Origin: Pestalotiopsis fici W106-1
Lineage: Eukaryota > Ascomycota > Sordariomycetes > Amphisphaeriales > Sporocadaceae
Length of the DNA stretch: 64,000 bases
Direction: 5' to 3'
Assembly (NCBI RefSeq): GCF_000516985.1
Contig: NW_006917092.1
Coordinates: 2,682,619 to 2,746,618 of the forward strand
Part shown: one piece after another, positions 11,361 through 21,642 of the stretch
Layout of the letters: each line of letters starts with the position of its first letter
Numbering within the stretch: the stretch's first letter is position 1
The notes under the pieces: generated by a model
Databases searched by the model: none
Told to the model about the DNA's origin: nothing
Seen by the model: only the letters and a program-made list of their open reading frames with translations
Translations under genes and position numbers: made by a program

Positions 11361-13203
11361 TTATTCATACATGTCATCATCATGGGCATCGGCGCCCTCT
11401 CGATCCTCGAATATCATATATTCACTCTCTTGTGCTTCCTCACCGGATGCTACCTTCCAGGCGTCCAACACTACATCGAGGTTGGCATCTCCAAAGGCAA
11501 GCTCGAGCGGGAGGGAGGGAAAAGAGAAATGTGGCACTGAGCCCATCATTTCTGTTGAGGGCGCCGTTGCACTCTTTGCTTGTTCATAATACAAACGGTA
11601 CAAACTGATTGGTGTCTCTTCATCTCCAGACGAGGCAAGCAAGAGCTCCAGCGCCTTCTCGAGCGTTTCTTTTGAAGAAGTTGAGGCCACCGTAGTAAGA
11701 TATATGGTACCTGTTGCACAGGATCTGTTAGTGGCGGAATGCAAAGACGTTGCTGTAATTTGGAAGGTATTTTTTTTTTTTTTGGCAGTGTACATCAGTT
11801 TGTCAGATGTAGATATTCGTCAAAGCACAGCTCAGACAATGTAGATAAGTATGGTGTTTTTCATCATAAGACTGTGCTCGAGTTGAGATGGTACACAATT
11901 AAAAACTGAACTTACTCTGACCATTGGGACATTCTCCCGTCTCACTCGAATGGACAAGGGCATACACAGGATAGTCGGCCGAAGCATCTGAGGATTGTAT
12001 GCTGCCCGACGGAAAAGCCACCACGGTGACTGCAGGCGTGGGAGCGCCTTCAACCACAGCCTTGAAAAGATTCCGCAGAGGCGACTTTACCACAGCGATT
12101 AGTCTGCTGATTGCTTGGCCATCTGCTGCGACATCCATCGATGAGAACAAGGTTCGGACCTGAACGGAAATCTCGTTGGTCAAGTCTAGGCTGAGAAGGT
12201 CTTGTTCGCCATCGGGCTTGATTTTCATTCCGGTGTCGAGCATATAGATTCCTCCGCCAACAGCTCCTGCACGGCAGGCAACTTGTGCCACTTCAGACAA
12301 ACCGCCCCATTTTGGGTAGACGGCACAAAAGCCGGGGCCAAAGACTCCTATCGATGTGAGGTGGCGGCTGATAGCTGCCAAGCCGTCCTTGACGGTGATG
12401 TTTCCATCTATTGTCAATGTCAGGGCGAGGATGGAGTTTCGTAAATTGTCGTCCAATTTGAACTGGGACGTCAAAAATTCCGAGAGAGGCGAGTCGGCAT
12501 GTGGCTGCCAAGATTCTCTCTGTTCTTCCGAGTTGTAGTCGATGACGAATTTCATGAACTTCATCAAGGCTCGCTTGGATTTGGCGGGAATCGATGAGCT
12601 GGAGAAGACATCCTCACGACTGCTGGGAATGCGCGAAAGTTTTGCGGGTCCTTCTTCTCCCCTGGAGGGCTCGTAGATGAAGAACGAGCCAACCGAGAGG
12701 AACTCGACCTGTCGATAAGCCCGAGACGAGACGAGTTGCGAGAGCAACTTGGACCTGGTATGAACAATCTGCGGGGCCAGAGCGAGAGAGTAGGCGCGAG
12801 GGTAACCCAGCCCGTTTGCTTCAGCTTCGGGGTGCTTCCACGTTGAAGCATTACGAAAGATGCCGTCCTTTGGCTTGGCAGCGCCCTCATCGGCCGCCGC
12901 CGGAGCATTCCCATGTGAGACAGCAAAGCTGTCAGCTTCCTGCAGGCTCAAGGCAGCTTCATGTTGTCCATAGTAGTCGTTTGGGTCCAGGTGTAAAATA
13001 CGCTTGTTTGACCTAGACAAGGCTCTTTCATCGTAGGTCGCGGCTAGGTCAGTCAGATTGATTTTTGTGTCCTTGCTGAAAGAGAGAGAAAGGGGTTGGT
13101 TGTATGGATGAAAGAATCGCAGAGCTTACAGCGCAAGCAGTGACTGCTGCAGCCCAGTGCCGCAAATCACAACATCGTAGGGTTCCTCGCCAAGCGACTC
13201 CAT
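11361..13203 (-). CDS. MRS6: Rab escort protein / Rab geranylgeranyltransferase component A
   Basis: Predicted 510 aa. Exons 13130-13203, 11916-13024, 11361-11710. REP presents newly made Rab GTPases to geranylgeranyltransferase II and then delivers them to membranes. The N-terminus MESLGEEPYDVVICGTGLQQ is the dinucleotide-fold glycine motif of the GDI/REP family, followed by SRSNKRILHLDPNDYYG. The second conserved region is seen in PKWGGLSEVAQVACRAGAVG and GGIYMLDTG. The acidic C-terminus (FEDREGADAHDDDMYE) has no prenylation box. The long, variable insert before FLSVGSFFIYEP suits REP rather than GDI. The acceptor of intron 1 is ambiguous: GAAAG before 13024 restores the family pattern LALALSRS, while a stronger CTTTCAG lies 51 nt upstream in the same frame. 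The 11711-11915 intron holds a T-run on the plus strand. Confidence 0.92.
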
Positions 13204-14016
13204 GATATCTGTCGCTCTGGCTCTGGGACCCAAGCAGGAAAAATGGAAACAAGGGAGAAAAGCAAATACAGTATGTCTCAGCGTGTTTGTCAGGTGGTTC
13301 TTTTTCCGCTTGGAAGCAAACGGATTGATTCCATCCCGTCAGTGACCTGTTCAATACCCCACGCTGGTTTGGGCTGGTTGGTGGCTTACAAAGTTGAGGT
13401 CCACCATAGCTCAAGTGCCCAGGTACTTGGGTACATTAACTTTGAGAACTGCCACGGGTCCACCCACAGCCTTCAAAGTTCCACCTGGGCCCGGGCATTC
13501 AGCAGCCTGCAGCCCCCGGAATAATGAAGCGCCGCCCGCTACCAGTCGTCGCTGCACACTGAAATGCGCCGACCCAATTTCGCGAAGATTTTCTGCTCTT
13601 TTTCCCTTTTCCTACAAACTATGCCGCTCTACAACAACACCTGCTTTCTGCTGCTATTCTTCACAGCACTGCCGGCGAGGAGCGCCTTTCATTAGGCTGC
13701 TCGTATCAATGGGCGGCAGAGCGAATTGTCGTCCCGTATCTACTGTCCTGGATTCTCTACCTGATAGGATGGTTCGAAGGGTTGATATATGCATTCTAAA
13801 TTCTGCCAGGTTCCTGTTCCAAGTTATCTTGACGGGGACATATCGGCGTTCCACTAGGTATTCCAGCCATGTCATGACTTTTACAACTAAAGGCAAGGCT
13901 GAATTCTGGTTGGGATATTTCTTGGGGGTAAAAAAGTGATCCTTGGTCTCATGATTCAACGAAGATGAAATGTCTGTCTACATGATACACAATGTGATAC
14001 CAACGCACCTATCTGC
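13204..14016. other. intergenic, 5' flank of MRS6
   Basis: This is the promoter side of MRS6 and the 3' flank of the PAN-type gene. A 181-codon plus-strand frame (13394-13939) has no family pattern and I do not support it. Confidence 0.5.
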
Positions 14017-14723
14017 TCACTTGTCAACCCGAGTGGCCGACTGCGCATACTGATTGATCCTAACATATTCCTTCTGGCTCATATCAGTATGCAGCCAACA
14101 CCAATTGTTGTCCGTTCCTTGAGTGCCTGCATTAATCCATACGGCGCCCATGCAAAGACTCGTTTGGGCACACGATGCCACGCAGTCGTCCATGGAGTAC
14201 GCAGGATGGTGGGACAGGTCGGATCCGTCGTGCGACAAGCCACACTCTCGCTTAAAGTCAATCTCGGTCGCCGGATCCGTGTATGTGGTCCCATTGGCAC
14301 TGGGACAAGACGGCATCCCGGTCAAGGTCGGCGTCGGCCTGTTGCTCGATGTGCTTGTCGCTTGAGGTGACGATGTCGTCGCCGTTGGGCTATGTAAAAT
14401 AGATAATGAGTTAGCCATCATGCACATGACTCGCATTGGCCTTCTTCCACCTAAAGTTGCTTGGCCTACCTAGGATTCGACGTCTGGTGGTGTAGCTTAA
14501 GGCCCAAGACGATGCCGAGGACAATGGCTATAATGAGCAAGACTGCGCATACCAGGATCCAGCAAAACGTGCGTCTCCGTGAACCGCATATCTTCTGATG
14601 CTTGAACAAACGCTCAAAAACGGATCTTTTTGGCGCCACGGGAATCTTTTCGGTTGTGTCGGGCTGGACCACTTCAAGCCCTGGCTCTGGCGGAAGCCAT
14701 TCGGGTGCTTCTGACTGTGACAT
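14017..14723 (-). CDS. PAN/apple-like type II membrane protein
   Basis: Predicted 208 aa from the ATG at 14723 (MSQSEAPEWLPPEPGLE). Exons 14470-14723 and 14017-14389, intron GTAGGC..ATAG. A short acidic/proline cytosolic N-terminus (PEWLPPEPGLEVVQPD) is followed by a basic stop (SRRRTFCWI), one membrane span (CAVLLIIAIVLGIVLGLKL, about residues 60-82) and a Ser/Thr/Pro stalk. A small extracellular domain follows with six cysteines (CPSANG, ECGLSHDG, DDCVASC, LCMGAVW, WCWLHTDM). The Cys spacing and the WCWL element resemble fungal PAN/apple-like carbohydrate- or protein-binding domains. The architecture is common among plasma-membrane sensors and adhesins of filamentous fungi. The start may lie further upstream (see the candidate exon at 14974-15383). 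Domain call moderate, topology confident. Confidence 0.72.
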
Positions 14724-14973
14724 GTTGATATTAGTTTCTAAAGGTCTTGTTTTTCTCAGCTGATTCTGACGTTGATGATATTGCTTCTCGAGCAAGTCTG
14801 GAATGTAAAAGGCGTCACTTGCTCCATCGTCTGGAATCGACGCCGTGTCTCAGAAGACTTGGTGCCGTGATACCATTGTCGCAGATGCCCAAATGAGGCG
14901 AGAAGGAAAAAAAAGAATAAACACATTGTAATACTCTCAAGAAGGGATACAAGAAAACAGAAATCCCCCACTG

Positions 14974-15383
14974 ACCTGAGCCCCCCTCGCGAACATGCTT
15001 GAATATACAGGCTCTAAACCTGGTTCTGGAGGATGCCACTCTGGGAGCGTCGACGACGTGGCCAATGTTGAGGCATTTGAAGCGCTCCAGCTGGCATATC
15101 GACTGTGTCCGTACAGGGTCTTCTGCCTTGTGAAGCCATCACCGTGCCTGAGGTCTGAGAAGTCGTCCGGCTGACATACATGGCCTGCCTCGGCGCAGTC
15201 CCAACAGTACGGAGCATCTGCCGCTTTCGAGTGTGGGCAAGTACTAGTAGAGGCAAGTGTCACAATACGAGATGTATGGTCATTCCCCTCCCAGGTGCTC
15301 TGTGTGGGTAATCTGAACCCCGTCTTGCCGTCGTGGTTGGCAGCGGAGGAGGAACCAAAGTCCATTGATTCTATTTTGCTCAT
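14974..15383 (-). CDS. candidate 5' exon of the PAN-type gene (or separate small gene)
   Basis: An ATG at 15383 opens MSKIESMDFGSSSAANHDG and continues to SSMFARGAQ, where GTCAGT (from 14975) or GTGGGG could serve as donor. The frame contains EWHPPEPGLEPV, ten of twelve residues identical to EWLPPEPGLEVV at the start of the confident PAN-type model just downstream. A further open segment just before 14723 (DGASDAFYIPDLLEKQYH) looks coding and is in frame with that model. I therefore suspect one longer gene with a duplicated motif, but I could not find an unambiguous splice that keeps frame: the best acceptor (ATTCCAG before ACGATGG) needs a phase-1 donor, and only the weak GTGGGG gives it. 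A Cys-rich patch (CPHSK..CWDCAEAGHVC) suggests metal or disulfide structure. Confidence 0.4.
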
Positions 15384-17741
15384 CAATCGACGATGAAATA
15401 GCGAGCACTATGGTGCAAAGTCGTAAGATGTGGAATAAACATGTTACCTGTGCAGTGATTATTGCACGGTCTGTAGTAGTCGGAGAATGGAGCGAGAACG
15501 AATGGCTTCTCCTTCTTCCTCGCAAAGGGATACCTGATCCCTGATCGTTGTATCCATTATTGCTTCATGTAAACAAGTATGTTGGTAGAATCGACGATGT
15601 AAGGGACGAAGATTTGCCGCTATACTGGACGATTTTGCTTTGTGCTAGTATTTGTTTGCTCGCCATCGCCCTTGTTCACCCAGGGAGGATAGACCCGCAG
15701 CCTTGCCACTTTTCTTACCCTTTGTAACGGAACTTTTTCTAGTCATCTGCTGCACATCTTTCCTATTTGCTAGACTAGATTTGGTTGAAATGTTGCGTAC
15801 TTCTGACCGTCTCATAGTAATGCCGCCACCTGCCATTCCTTCGTCTCATAACAATAGTGACTTAGTCAAACCATGCCCTATTCACAGCTTCTCGACAATA
15901 TTACCGCTCACAGCACCAATAAAAGTGATAAAACGTTGCATCAGCAACGGAAAGCTCGGCTTGTTCTCCTTATGGCCGCCAAATGGAAAACAGAGAACGC
16001 CATCTGACTTTGGCGTATAGTTATCGGGAAGTACCATAATGGGCAATGCGCATCTCCCACAAACAGCCCACTGCGTTGATTTTCCAAGACATGGCACAAC
16101 TCGACAACCCCCTCAATGTCCGTATTTGGCAGCGATCGACATATTTTTATAATACCGACATCCAATCCGCGGTTGGTGGTGAAAAGATCTATTCATAACT
16201 CGCATGGTTCGCGGCGTTGTGCTCACATTACAAACATTTTACGATAAATGAACATAAACTCTACGAGAAGCGTGAATGTAATGTCAATCCCTATAATTAA
16301 ACAGCAGCTATGGAAAGCCAGTCATTGACCATGAGAGTTATTGCAAACTTATACACACTTAGCGTTGGTTATTATACAAGACAAAGGACAATGTAGCGGA
16401 GTAGAAGGTAACGCAAAGCTTCGACGAACCTACGGAGTATGATCTGTTTCCGAAACAAGGGCTGTCTCGGGTAGTACCGAAACGTCGTCCGGGAGAGAAC
16501 AACATGTAAAGTCTTAGCCATTATGTCTTGACTCTTTGCCTACTTTAACATTTTAAAACTTGCATACCACCAGTGCTGCAAGTTCTGAGGAATATTTACG
16601 CAATTCAATTGCCTGATTGGGCGCAAGCCGTCCACACGTGCTTCTACGGGACGGGACGGCTTTTGCCGTGCTTCTTCCAGAAACCGGCCTGTATATGTCG
16701 CCCCGGGGTTCCAACTGGCCATGTCTGAGTTTGTCTCTCCATTTATATAGGAACCACTTATTAAGGTTCACGAATAAGAAATATCCCAACCGTCATGATA
16801 ATTGCAGGACGCAAGGGGGGCCCCTGGGGAGCATGTCCAAAGGGACCGTTCGGCGGACTAAACCTTAACGCCTATCATGTGAAGTGCTGCAGTGCCGACG
16901 CTCCTGGAGGCTCGAGGCTGGCTGGCAAGGTGGGACCAATTTGAGGAACTTGTACGTTGATTGATACCCCATTACCAGAGTGCATCGATGTCATTATAGT
17001 ATGAGAAACTTCGTACATACTGACTTCATCCAAATAGATTGAGATCGCTCCAGCTCATCAATAAATTATGGCCTGCATATTCATCAAACAAGACTAAACT
17101 TAGAATGACGTTTTTATGATGGTGCGTGGTGGAAACTATGCCAAGCCGTTTGGCATGTCTATAGGTGACCTGACCTCGAAGCCGTGTAGGAGAACCAACC
17201 TTTTCTCTTTTTGGTATAAACATTTTGCAATTTCTAGCCAATGAGACGGAATATGGAACCCTTGCCGTGTCAATGTAGATGCGAGATCGACAATGATAAT
17301 AGCCTCATATCGCCATTTTTGGAACAAGAGCTCCGCTTAAAGCTCGCGGGTGACAGAGCAATGGCTGGAAGGTGGCGTCAACCCGAACTGCCTGCCATAG
17401 TTGCCGTATGCAATGTCCCAATCCGTATGGCAGCCTCGTGAGTAAGAGGATCGAAGATCTTTGCCATAACCGAACATCGTGAAATGTTGCGGATGAGAGG
17501 CGAGAGAACCAACAACAGTCCTTGGCAACAGAAGACCATGTATCAAAAGCTACAAGACAACCGGTGAGGATTTCATGCTGTAAGTGAATATAAATACCAG
17601 GCATCTCCTCCCCATTTACCCCGTCTCTTTTGACACCCAGCAATCATCTCCTGATCCAGAAGTACCATCGAGCCTTGCAGTCACTCATCCACAGCATCTC
17701 CACACCATCTCTCACAATCTTCTCATAAAACAGAAGTCAAT
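15384..17741. other. 2.4 kb intergenic with a possible frameshifted relic
   Basis: A divergent promoter region between the PAN-type gene and the HsbA gene. On the minus strand at 15882-16190 coding-like fragments appear in two frames (DVGIIKICRSLPNTDIEGVV, then DNYTPKSDGVLCFPFGGHKE), suggesting a decayed gene. The rest shows nothing clear except the TATA box before the HsbA gene. Confidence 0.4.
17589..17596 (+). promoter_or_regulatory. TATA box of the HsbA-type gene
   Basis: TATAAATA stands about 150 nt before the ATG at 17742 and is followed by a C/T-rich leader (CATCTCC, CACCATCTCTC). This is the arrangement of strongly inducible fungal genes. Confidence 0.55.
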
Positions 17742-18397
17742 ATGCGTTTCTCAACCTCTTCGATCCTTGCCGCAGTCCTCTGCACCACTGCTGTCACTGC
17801 TCAAGTCGCTGGTCTCAACAAGTTGACCGCCGACGTCACCAAGTTCCTTGGGGATCTCACCTCAGCGAACATCGTTGTGAGTAGAAATCTCCAGTAAATC
17901 GTTCAAAACATTTCCCAAGCTCACATATGACTCTAGGCTGCCTCTGGAGATCTCCTCATTGTCGTCAATGACGTCAAAGTTCTTGGTCAAGGTGCGGGCG
18001 GCCTTGGCAGCATTGGCGCTGGAACCACTCCCGCCGTTGGCACTGCTTTCGTCAACCAGGTCGTCAACACTGTCTGCCCTGCCCTCGTGAATCTTGAGAA
18101 CAGCATCCCGGACCTGCCATTCCCGGTGAACCTGCTTACCGCCACGGCAACCGGTGCCGTAAGGGCTATCATCAACGTATGTTGAAGAAGAAGAAGAAGA
18201 AGAAGAAGGAAACCCCCTTTTCCACATGAAGCAAAATGACTGATTGACATGCACACAAACAGACCATCCTTGCCTCTCTCAGGGCACTCCCGACTCCTGT
18301 CGATACCACCCCTGCTGTCACCTGCTTGAACGCCGTTGTCAGCAGCGCCACCAAGAGAGACACTGTTGAGCCCATCCCCGTTGCTTTTGCTGCATAA
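17742..18397 (+). CDS. hydrophobic surface-binding protein A (HsbA) family secreted protein
   Basis: Predicted 169 aa. Exons 17742-17876, 17937-18176, 18263-18397, all introns phase 0. The N-terminal signal peptide MRFSTSSILAAVLCTTAVTA has probable cleavage after residue 20. The mature protein is helical, Ala/Val/Gly-rich, with LNKLTADVTKFLGDL at the start and a spaced pair of cysteines (TVCPAL, VTCLNA), the pattern of the HsbA / cell-wall galactomannoprotein family. HsbA proteins bind hydrophobic surfaces and can recruit cutinase-like esterases; family members also sit in the cell wall. The C-terminus (ATKRDTVEPIP) has no GPI signal. A TATA box and a pyrimidine-rich leader suggest regulated, strong expression. 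Intron 2 contains a GAA microsatellite. Confidence 0.88.
18184..18208 (+). repeat. (GAA)8 microsatellite in HsbA intron 2
   Basis: Eight GAA units plus one base, beginning seven nt after the GTATGT donor. It lies inside the intron, so length change would not alter the protein. Confidence 0.9.
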
Positions 18398-19533
18398 GCG
18401 CCGACATGTTGTGCTTGTGGCAAACAGGAATGATGGACTTCGAGAGTTTTTGAAAAAGAAGGACTCGGAGATGACTGATGGGCTGAGGTTTTTACTGCAA
18501 TCTTTGCCCGGAAGGAGATGGATGCATTTCGGATGCATTCGGGTTACTTTTCTAACCCACACACCCTTTCTCTCTGCTAGTGTCTCGTTGTGTCTTGCCA
18601 TCAGTGGGCAGCACGTCCGCTCATTCGATAAATCAATATATCCCGGGAACCCATAAATATCCTCTTGTCTTTGAAATACTTGGTGATTGAACGTATAGCC
18701 GGCGCGTACAGTCCCAAAAGAAGTAATGAATGAAAAGCCAACTCTTCCATCATTCTCTCGCTTCAACCCTACGCCCGCCAAGATATACACAAAGCTTGGT
18801 TGTACGCATGGTTTGACTGGCGCTATCGAGCCTCCCCAACGGTTGGCCGTCTTTAATCCCGTGGAATCTCTCCAAGTGTCGTAGGAATGGGACCGTGGCT
18901 ACTTCTACATGTCACTTTGCGTAAAACCTGTATCACACTACTGTTACATATTGCAACTACTCTTTGCCATAGCTACTACCTAAGTATACGATATCATATT
19001 ATAAAGCTAATATCAACATTTCATCAGTCCGGCAAGACATTGTTCAAATCTCTCCTCTCTGAACGGATTGCAGAAGTGACGCTGCTAGAAACCGTCTCTC
19101 GCCACTTGTGTCAACCTTCAAGTCATTTGCAGCCATGGTTGATGCTCATTTTCATATTTTTGTCAGCGTAGAACCGCCAGGGTTATCATCTCAATAATAT
19201 AGGATTGTTAAACAATTCTTCAGAATTTAATATAAATCAATATGTACATAAAAGTAATTGTTCTTGTGTGCCCGTCCCAGGGTTTGTCAGCGCTAGACAC
19301 CTCTGGCGGCAGCATGAGGCCAATGAACCGGTACAATCATGAGCAAGGAATGCTCCTCAGTAAAATCTTGTGAGAGCTGGTTTGCAGGCTCGGCAATTGC
19401 ATAGGTTTGCTGTTGGTCCTGTGTACTTGTCCAAAGCTGCTAGTCTATGTCTTGAATAGGGACAGAACCTTGCCATGAATGGGCCTGAAGTAATCAAGCA
19501 CAAAAAGGTATCGAAGCGACAAGGGCCATCCTA
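18398..19533. other. intergenic, convergent 3' flanks
   Basis: Between the HsbA gene and the DUF202 gene. Short frames only and no recognisable feature. Confidence 0.5.
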
Positions 19534-20022
19534 TCATAATGTGCCTCTCCCCGTCGCCTCCCTCTCTGGCTTGCGCCTCGCCACGGCACTTCCAAAGACA
19601 CCGCCAGCAAGCCCTGCCACGGCCGCGCCTAGAACCGCGGTCCCGTGGAACGCCGGCCGAAAGAGACCCCTCTCGAGATTTCGCAAATTTCCAAAATACC
19701 GCCCCGTACCATAGAGAATACTCCCGGAACCCAGGGCCATCAGGGTGCCCACCAGGACATGCGAATGCTGCTTATCCTGAGCCTTGCGGCGCCGCTCGTG
19801 CTCAACCTCTTCCAGAGACTGTTGTTGCTGTTGTAGGTGGGGTGCAACCAGTTCTGAAAGGTCGAGCTGTGAGAAGCGCTCCACGGCAATGCCGAGGGCG
19901 ACGAACCCGAGACCCGTCCGGATCCAGGCCAGAAATGTCCGTTCCGAGGCCAGATGGTCACGCGCCACGGAGCCGGTGTTTTGATAGAGCGGCGTGGCAA
20001 ACCGAGACCAAAAGGACAGCAT
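19534..20022 (-). CDS. DUF202-family membrane protein
   Basis: Predicted 162 aa, intronless. The ATG at 20022 (MLSFWSRFATPLYQ) is the first in frame; the frame is open upstream only from a GTG. The DUF202 signature is clear: DHLASERTFLAWIRTGLGFV followed by a membrane span (ALGIAVERF). Two more hydrophobic segments follow (HVLVGTLMALGSGSILYGTGR and GTAVLGAAVAGLAGGVFGSA). Between spans 1 and 2 is a Gln-rich, charged loop (HLQQQQQSLEEVEHERRRK). The same fold is the membrane part of VTC polyphosphate polymerase subunits, but this short stand-alone version has no SPX domain and its substrate is unknown. Vacuolar, plasma or mitochondrial membrane are all possible. Confidence 0.85.
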   Translation of the reverse strand: MLSFWSRFATPLYQNTGSVARDHLASERTFLAWIRTGLGFVALGIAVERFSQLDLSELVAPHLQQQQQSLEEVEHERRRKAQDKQHSHVLVGTLMALGSGSILYGTGRYFGNLRNLERGLFRPAFHGTAVLGAAVAGLAGGVFGSAVARRKPEREATGRGTL

Positions 20023-21099
20023 GTTGGAGGGGGAGAGATGTCTTGTGATTCGTGTTCCTTGATTGAAAGACACGAGAAAAGAAATCTGTCCCGATGAATT
20101 GGATACTTATCGGAATTTGAAGTTGTTGATGTCCTGGCTTCCGAGTAAAAAAACGGGAACGGCGCCGCTAATCCAAGAGTACTACAATATATAGATAATC
20201 TATTGGCCCGTGCTCTTGGTTAAAGCTCCACCCATGTCTTACAAGTCCCTATCAGATCACAAAATGTCTATCCGATATCAAGTACTATATAACGAGAATC
20301 GAGCCATCTTTATTAGTCAAACAAAAAGCGGAGGCTTGGCGACATTGCGCGGCTTGCATACAACCAAGCATACCTTTTCTATTGGACAGTTATATTCACC
20401 TAGACTCATAATCACACCTCCAAGAAACATGTTAAATCATCGTCATTCATAATACACTCCGGAGCAATAAGCACCATTTTCTACTCAAGGCTATCTACAC
20501 ATCATCCGCTGGCATTAATCGCTAGAGCATGACATCTCGACTGAGGCAAAAACCCGATCGATGAGGGGGGTATCGTGCTTAACATGAGTCGCAATAACCA
20601 AAGGTATAGAAGACATAACACGTGCCAAGATGAAATCCAAGAATCGAGGGAAAATAAGAAGAAAAATCAAGCGCGAAAAGAAAACAACATGAAATGCAAA
20701 CGCCGTGTCATCAAATGAGCCGTGAGGCTTTTCCTCTTGTGCAGCCGCGAGGCTCCTTCAATCTTTCATGATACCACAATATATTCTTGAGCGACCGACG
20801 TACTCGTCACATTCGATCGACGGTTCTCTTTGGTTTTATCTCCTTTTTTTCTTCTCTTTTTAAATCATCCTCATAGCAGCAGGGCTGCGAAATTTTGTTT
20901 GAGTGGTGCTGGAATAATCCACCCATATTCAAGAACAAGAAGACGCGTTGTATCGCTCTACTTTGTCCACACGCCTTTTTAATTTCGGGGTTTCAAAGCG
21001 GCAATAGCTTCATTTCAAAAATCAAATCCTTTTTTTCGTTGAAGCATTGTCGATGGCGCATATCAATACGTGATCACGCCATTAGCAAGAAGCCACGCT
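20023..21099. other. intergenic
   Basis: This is the promoter of the DUF202 gene and the 3' flank of CNL1. It is A/T-rich near 20,640-20,880, with purine-rich then T-rich stretches. No gene was seen. Confidence 0.5.
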
Positions 21100-21642
21100 C
21101 TAGTGGCGGTGTCGTCTACCTGACGAGCTTCCTTCGTGTCGTTGTGAGTGACTGTGGCTGTGCCGGTGGTGGTGATGGTGACCGTCCCGCCGTGATGAGC
21201 TTGAATGTTCCAGCTCGCGTTCCAGTGATTCGACCCGCGAACGGTACTGTCTTACGATGTCTCTTATATGCCGGATGCGATCAAAGTCGAGTTCCAACTC
21301 ATCTATCTGCTGCATGATGGCATTGAAGCGTGCGATTTCGGCATCGGCGTTGTCAATAATGTTTCCTGCGCGGTCATATTGTTGCATAGTCACAATGGAA
21401 CTCTGCTCGCTCAAGTACTCGATTCGCTGCTGGATCTGTTGCATCAGGCGGTTTAGGTGGGACGAAAGAGCATGCAGGCTCGTACTATCCAAAAGCAGTC
21501 GGCCCTGTGACGACGCACGACTTGCGGCTCGCGAGGAAGAAGACCCCGCGGCTTGTGTCTGGTGGTAGCGAAGAAGCTGGATCTCGTCTTCCGTCAGACC
21601 CAGTTGTGTATCTGGGACCGTATTCGCCTCGGTCGACGGCAT
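21100..21642 (-). CDS. CNL1: BLOC-1 complex subunit CNL1-like coiled-coil protein
   Basis: Predicted 180 aa, intronless, from the ATG at 21642 (MPSTEANTVPDTQLGL). The frame runs further upstream but has no better start. The order is: a short N-terminal motif (LGLTEDEIQLLRYHQ), a Ser/Arg linker (SSSSRAASRASSQGRLLL), a long amphipathic coiled coil of about residues 55-150 (HLNRLMQQIQQRIEYLSEQS, then DELELDFDRIRHIRDIV), and a His/Ser/Arg-rich tail with HHHHHRHSHSHSQRH. This matches what I remember of fungal CNL1, a BLOC-1 subunit acting in endosomal sorting. The assignment rests on recalled resemblance; a generic coiled-coil protein is the alternative. Confidence 0.75.
   Translation of the reverse strand: MPSTEANTVPDTQLGLTEDEIQLLRYHQTQAAGSSSSRAASRASSQGRLLLDSTSLHALSSHLNRLMQQIQQRIEYLSEQSSIVTMQQYDRAGNIIDNADAEIARFNAIMQQIDELELDFDRIRHIRDIVRQYRSRVESLERELEHSSSSRRDGHHHHHRHSHSHSQRHEGSSSGRRHRH

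Noticed and set aside
13076..13129. Shorter intron 1 for MRS6 using the CTTTCAG acceptor
   Set aside because: It keeps frame but inserts 17 residues into a conserved helix; kept only as an alternative.
13394..13939. 181-codon plus-strand frame
   Set aside because: No family resemblance; it overlaps the MRS6 5' flank and lacks a supporting splice or start context.
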